A DNA stretch of 64,000 nucleotides from Diadophis punctatus similis (taxonomy: Eukaryota; Chordata; Lepidosauria; Squamata; Dipsadidae). The stretch spans positions 53,900,742-53,964,741 of the forward strand of contig JALIGW010000005.1 in assembly GCA_023053685.1 (NCBI GenBank), given 5' to 3'. Below, piece by piece: positions 59,476-64,000 of this stretch (position 1 is the stretch's first letter; every line of letters starts with the position of its first letter). The notes beneath the pieces are model-generated. The model saw nothing but the letters and a program-made list of their open reading frames with translations. It made no database searches and was not told the origin of the DNA. The translations under genes were made by a program, and so were the position numbers.

Positions 59476-59765
59476 CAGTGGTTCCCAACCTTCCTAATGC
59501 TGTGACCCATGACCCGCCCCTGCGACCCCACCGTGACCCACCCCGCCGCCGCCATTTGGGTTCTTTTACCCTCTGTGCATGCACAGATGGTAAAAGAACC
59601 CAAATGGCGGCAGCGGGGTGGGGCACGGTGGGGGAGCGGGTTGTGGGGCGCGATATGGCCAGGCTTGTGGCAGTGGGGGGGGGGAGCTGAGGATGCTGGG
59701 GCGACCCCTGGGAAATGGTCGTTCGACCCCCAAAGGAGTCCCGACCACCAGGTTGGGAACCGCTG
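59476..59765. mobile_element. SPIN-like nonautonomous hAT element (290 bp)
   Basis: Ends CAGTGGTTCCCAACCTTCCT and ggttgggaaccgctg, subterminal cgacccccaaaggagtcccg, and perfect 8-bp duplications ATATAGAC (59468-59475, 59766-59773). The end sequences resemble SPIN/Charlie-type hAT elements, some of which moved between vertebrates by horizontal transfer. The interior is G+C-rich with an inverted pair around gggttcttttaccctctgtgc. Confidence 0.9.
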
Positions 59766-59774
59766 ATATAGACA

Positions 59775-60825
59775 ATATATAACTGCTTTGTGAGTGTGGA
59801 GTGGGGCTAAATTTCTCTGGATTCTTTGGATCCAAAACTTCTCCCATTCTGAACCTTGTTCAATCTATAACGTGCCTTTTTTCCTGAGATTTCAATGTCA
59901 GGAGCAATCAGCATCCCTTCCAAAGTTATAGCCAAGGAGCATGGGATTGCATCTTAAGAAAAAAAAACTATTCTTTAATTCATATCAACTTTTAGTGCTC
60001 TACAATCCCAGAACTGGACTGCTACTCAGCACTTCACTGTATTTCAAGCAAGGCCACTTTAAGGAGATGAATAGCATTAGGAGATGAATAGTATTTAAGG
60101 AGATGAATAGTATTGGCCAAAATGGCAGCCACAGCCCTGCAATCAAAATCTTGAATGTAAAAAAAAAAAGTGCAGGGCTTCGGTTGAATAGTTGCGCACT
60201 GATACAGGGAGTCTGTGTTTAGGACCAACAACTTGCTCATTAAGCAAAATGGTTGCTAAGTGAAACTGTGGCCATGCTTACAATCCTGCTTCAGCTTTCC
60301 TTTGCTTTACAGACCTGTGAAGGTCATAAATGCAAGGATTGATTGTAAAGTTACTTTTTCATCCCTGTGGTTAACTGTGAAAAGTTGTTAAAGAGGCAGT
60401 CCCTACATGAGGGCTTTAGCTTTCCGATAGACCGGGATGACGTTCATACAAATAAAGGATTGTTGTGCTCATCACATTCCCATTATTCTTTGCCTAATTT
60501 GATAACATTTGTAGCAGCAATTGCCCTTTCTAGGAAGAAATCATCTCCCAAAGGACAGATAGCAGCAGGGGAATTGCCCTCTTTTAAATTCCTTTCTTCT
60601 CACTATACCCGTTAAGCTCTAGCTGTAATATTTCAAGGCTCCCCATCACCACAAATGACATTTGGCACAGATGTGATTCGATTTTTCTTAGGAAACTTGA
60701 CAGCTGTAGTTAAGTGAATGAAGCTATTGCTCACATAGGTTTTGGTTTCTGTGTGTGATTCTGCCAGTAGGTGGTGCTCTTGGGGAGCATTACTGTATTT
60801 TTGTCAGAGTTTTACAGTTGTAAAT
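59775..60825. other. Intergenic DNA with a family G fragment
   Basis: 60190-60345 (acttgctcattaagcaaaat, ggttgctaagtgaaactgtg) matches the interior of the family G element at 46490. A 20-bp local repeat (aggagatgaatagtatt) lies at 60062-60115. No gene. Confidence 0.45.
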
Positions 60826-61790
60826 CTTTTTTATTTATTTATTTACTTACTTACTTATTTATTTATTTTGTCAACACGTGTACAAGATAATAGGTATGAT
60901 ATAAACATAAGCAAAAGCAAAGTATGTATAGGTAAAAATTAGACAATAGGACAGAAGGACAGGGACGGTAGGCACGATGGTGCGCTTATGCACGCCCCTT
61001 ACAGACCTCTTAGGAATGGGGTGAGATCAACTGTAGACAGTCTAAGGTTAAAGTTTTTGGGGTTTGGGGAAGAAACCACAGAGTCAGGTAGTGCATTCCA
61101 GGCATTGATTACTCTGTTGCTGAAGTCGTATTTTCTGCAGTCGAGTTTCGAACGGTTTACATTGAGTTTGAATCTATTGTGTGCTCGTGTATTGTTGCGG
61201 TTGAAGCTGAAGTATTCATTGACAGGTAGGACATTGTGGCAGATGATTTTATGAACTATATTTAGATCAGATCGAAGGCGATGTAGGTCTAAGTTGTTTA
61301 AGCCCAAAATTTCAAGTCTGGTGGAATAAGGTATTCTGTTGTGAGTAGAGGAGTGGAGGATTCTTCTTGTGAAGAATCTGGACTCTCTCAATTGTATTAA
61401 TGTCCAATAGGATTGGTCTGGCAAATGTTTTGTATGCTCTGGTTAGCAGAGTAATATTGCCAGAGAAGAAGCTATGCAAGATTAGGTTGACAACTCTTAG
61501 TGCCTTTTTGGCAATGTTGTTACAATGGGCTCTGGCACTTAGGTCATTAGATATGAGTACTCCAAGGTCTTTAACAGAGTGAGGGTCGTCTACAAGGTCG
61601 TGTCCTCCAAGTTTATATTTTGTGTTTGGATTCTTTTTGCCAATGTGTAAGACAGAGCATTTGTTTGTTGAGATTTGTAGTTGCCAGTTTTCAGACCATT
61701 GTGATACATGGTCAAGGTCTTTTTGAAGGGTAGAAGGGTAGAAGAATCATTGAAGTTAAGCAGCAATTGGCCAATGCACAAACAACACAA
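60826..61790 (-). mobile_element. CR1-group (L3-like) LINE, 3' part, minus strand
   Basis: On the minus strand the C-terminal end of a LINE ORF2 is readable: NNIAKKALRVVNLI, then TIQLRESRF-like, LEILGLNNLDLHRLRSDLNI and VINAWNALPDSVVSSPNPKN at 60999-61424. The 3' end is at about 60866 and finishes in (AATA)n repeats at 60827-60865. The 5' end is truncated near 61760 and a frameshift separates two reading frames, so the copy is dead. The RLRSDL and NAWNALP motifs are typical of the CR1/L2/jockey group; assignment to L3-like is by overall look only. Confidence 0.7.
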
Positions 61791-62018
<228 letters not shown>

Positions 62019-62336
62019 CCTGCCTTTTGCCATCAACAGGCAGTTAGATTCCTTCCCCCCCCCATCCCTGATCCTGCCTTTTGCCATCAACAGGCAGTTA
62101 GATTCCTTCCCCCCCCCATCCCTGATCCTGCCTTTTGCCATCAACAGGCAGTTAGATTCCTTCCCCCCCCCATCCCTGATCCTGCCTTTTGCCATCAACA
62201 GGCAGTTAGATTGCTTCCCCCCCATCCCTGATCCTGCCTTTTGCCATCAACAGGCAGTTAGATTGCTTCCCCCCATCCCTGATCCTGCCTTTTGCCATCA
62301 ACAGGCAGTTAGATTGCTTCCCCCCCCCCATTTCCG
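62019..62336 (+). repeat. Six tandem 51-54-bp units at the 5' end of the R4-type LINE
   Basis: Units start at 62019, 62073, 62127, 62181, 62233 and 62284. Each begins CCTGCCTTTTGCCATCAACA and ends in a C-homopolymer and CATCCCTGAT. The first four units are 54, 54, 54 and 52 bp; differences lie mainly in the C-run length and one T/G change (gattcc versus gattgc). The layout resembles promoter monomers of some LINEs. Open frames through it are periodic artefacts. Confidence 0.9.
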
Positions 62337-62430
62337 CTGTTGCCGGTCCCAAGCCCGGATGAGAAAGGAGGAGGGTTGGGGTCAGGTTGGCAACCTGGCC
62401 TCATAAAAAAAACTCGCCAACCCATATAAC

Positions 62431-64000
62431 ATGGTGAAAGAAATGAAGAAAAATTCTATACCGCATCGGTCGTCATGCGTGTTAACAAGGGCCGCGGCGG
62501 ATGTTGAGGTCCCTGGACATCCGTCGACAAGTGGGCTACAAGTGGACCAGCCAACAAAACGACAAAAATATAGTGCAGATGAAAATCGTGCCATAATGGC
62601 CTGTTATTACAAATCAGAGCCAGAAAGAAGAGGTTATTTGAAGCGAATGCATGAACTTTGGAAACAACAATATCCAGATTCAAATGTTAGCGAACAACGA
62701 CTAGCAGATCAAAGGCGATTTATTATACGAAATAATGTGTTCAGTGAAATTGAACTTGAGAAAATTCAGACAAATTGCCAAATTAAAAAAATAACACCAC
62801 CAGTGGAAACAACAGAAACTCACAAAACAACTGAAGACATCACACTGGAGCTTCCAACAGAAGAAACTGTTAGTGGAGAAGTAATAGCACCACTACCAGA
62901 ACCAGTCATGACTGAACCAATTGATGAACTAACTGAAAAACAAAAGGAATTGAAGGACAAAATCATGGAGCATGTACTGTCTAATGAGGAAAGGCAACGT
63001 TTACCATCATTAAAAACTGTGCCTAACAAAAACTTGGCACCTATAATGAGAATGGTTAATGCAGTACTTTCAACAATTGAATCGGCATCCATCTTAGAAA
63101 CAAATCAGTTAATGTACAGTGCAGCTGCAATAGTCACTAATGAACTAGGTTTTAAAAACAAAGCACCTAGTCGCAAGGCAGAAAAAGCATCAAAACCAAA
63201 GTGGAAAATTCGACTGGAACAAAAAATAAAAAAACTCAGAACAGATGCTAGCAATTTAAAAAATATGAATGAACAACGGCTAAAAAATAGCAAGATCATG
63301 GATCAATTAGCCAGAAGATACAGGCTTGATACAAGGAAAATTGAAGAAGCACTTGAAATTGTAAAACAGCAAATAACAGCAATAGCCAGAAAAATTGAAA
63401 GATATGATGCAAGAATCATTCAGTACAAGCAAAATCAGCAATTTCGATCAGATCAAAGACGTTTCTACCAAAGCCTCAATGCAAATGACAATTTCAAAAG
63501 TGAAAAACCAGAAAAGCAAGCCACAGTTGAATTCTGGAAAGAACTGTGGGAAAATGCAAAGGATTACAATAAGGAAGCAAAGTGGATACAAGACTTTGAG
63601 AAAAGTGTTGGCAAGAAGCAAATGCAAGTATTAGAAATAACAACTGAGATGGTCAAAAATCGAGTAAAAAAAGTAAAGAACTGGACATCACCTGGAAATG
63701 ACCAATTACATGGTTTCTGGCTCAAATATCTGACCAGTTTGCATGCAATATTGGCCAAGCAACTGAACGAAATGCTACAAAATGGTCAAATTGATGAATG
63801 GTTGACAACTGGAAAAACATACTTGATTCAGAAAGATGCAACTAAAGGAACAACACCTGGAAACTACAGACCAATAACATGCTTGCCAACAACCTTCAAA
63901 TTACTCACCGGGATAATTGCAGATAACATAATGGATTATTTGGAAACAAATAACATCTTGCCAGTAGAGCAAAAAGGCAACAAAAGAAGGAGCAGGGGCA
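62431..64000 (+). CDS. R4/Dong-type LINE ORF, N-terminal part (runs off the window)
   Basis: An uninterrupted frame of 523 codons begins at ATG 62431 (an in-frame stop lies upstream at 62404; a second ATG is at 62443) and leaves the window without a stop. Residues about 45-110 (YSADENRAIMACYY, HELWKQQYP, SEQRLADQRR) look like a Myb/trihelix-type DNA-binding region. Residues about 120-370 are Lys/Glu/Gln-rich with predicted helices. From about residue 370 the start of a reverse transcriptase is visible: EFWKELWE, NWTSPGNDQLHGFW, GKTYLIQKDA, NYRPITCLPTTFKLLT and EQKGNKRRSRG. These match the R2-group R4/Dong clade, which encodes a C-terminal restriction-like endonuclease, not an APE. The catalytic RT motif and endonuclease lie beyond the window. 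Absence of any frameshift over 1.57 kb suggests a young copy. The usual Cys after EQKG appears as Asn, which may be a private mutation. Confidence 0.82.
   Translation, partial: MVKEMKKNSIPHRSSCVLTRAAADVEVPGHPSTSGLQVDQPTKRQKYSADENRAIMACYYKSEPERRGYLKRMHELWKQQYPDSNVSEQRLADQRRFIIRNNVFSEIELEKIQTNCQIKKITPPVETTETHKTTEDITLELPTEETVSGEVIAPLPEPVMTEPIDELTEKQKELKDKIMEHVLSNEERQRLPSLKTVPNKNLAPIMRMVNAVLSTIESASILETNQLMYSAAAIVTNELGFKNKAPSRKAEKASKPKWKIRLEQKIKKLRTDASNLKNMNEQRLKNSKIMDQLARRYRLDTRKIEEALEIVKQQITAIARKIERYDARIIQYKQNQQFRSDQRRFYQSLNANDNFKSEKPEKQATVEFWKELWENAKDYNKEAKWIQDFEKSVGKKQMQVLEITTEMVKNRVKKVKNWTSPGNDQLHGFWLKYLTSLHAILAKQLNEMLQNGQIDEWLTTGKTYLIQKDATKGTTPGNYRPITCLPTTFKLLTGIIADNIMDYLETNNILPVEQKGNKRRSRG

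Larger units (their letters stand above)
62019..64000 (+). mobile_element. R4/Dong-type LINE inserted at a (TAA)n array, 5' part
   Basis: The element begins exactly where a pure (TAA)n tract ends (62018/62019). It consists of six tandem 5' units, a short unique leader (about 62337-62430) and the long ORF. R4-clade Dong elements are reported to target TAA repeats, which fits the junction. A flanking (TAA)n tract would be expected at the 3' end outside the window. Confidence 0.78.

Noticed and set aside
62019..62336. CRISPR-like array (regular repeats of about 54 bp)
   Set aside because: The units are contiguous copies without unique spacers, in a vertebrate genome, and belong to the 5' end of a LINE.

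Overview
This window reads as nuclear DNA of a squamate reptile, most likely a snake. It carries a vertebrate gene with introns in an A+T-rich background packed with repeats typical of squamates: a Sauria-type SINE ending in ACCTTT repeats, MIR-like CORE-SINEs with L2-type tails, CR1 LINE 3' ends that run straight into trinucleotide microsatellites, L1 and L2-like LINE remnants, several families of short hAT-type DNA transposons, and an R4/Dong-type LINE. Bacterial features (operons, CRISPR, ribosome binding sites) are absent. No tRNA, rRNA or other RNA gene was seen apart from tRNA-derived SINE heads.

The only cellular gene is TSC22D2, on the + strand. A CpG-rich promoter and 5' UTR lies at about 8375-9754. 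The four coding exons are 9755-11682, 29820-29891, 41499-41550 and 44401-44661. The splice phases fit exactly and give a 770-residue protein: a long low-complexity Gln/Ser/Thr/Pro-rich N-terminal part with two conserved islands, then the C-terminal TSC box and leucine zipper. Introns are about 18.1, 11.6 and 2.85 kb. The 3' UTR runs from 44662 to one of several AATAAA signals, the last near 46230.

Region by region: 1-8374 is upstream intergenic DNA with a Sauria SINE, a composite SINE, a 1.7-kb terminal-inverted-repeat element holding a long hairpin, and L1, L2 and old LINE remnants. Intron 1 (11683-29819) holds four copies of one hAT family, a second hAT element with internal hairpins, an L2 3' end plus a tRNA-derived SINE, a 2-kb foldback-rich element, and CR1 and CORE-SINE copies. 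Intron 2 (29892-41498) holds a CORE-SINE, a second TACCGT-type element, a CR1 3' half with a (TAA)n array, and two small hAT elements. Intron 3 has an old LINE split by a CR1 3' end, and a palindromic hAT MITE. Downstream of the gene (46250-61880) are an L1 3' end split by a hAT element, a CR1 3' end, two copies of another hAT family, a SPIN-like hAT element and a CR1-group LINE.

The most striking feature is at the right edge. An R4/Dong-type LINE begins at the end of a pure (TAA)n array, opens with six tandem copies of a 51-54-bp unit, and then has an uninterrupted ORF of more than 520 codons that leaves the window inside the reverse transcriptase domain. I found no clear sign of a new multi-gene system. 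The novelty here lies in the repeat architecture: tandem 5' monomers on the R4 element, long hairpins carried by nonautonomous elements, and the link between CR1 tails, microsatellites and a microsatellite-targeting LINE.
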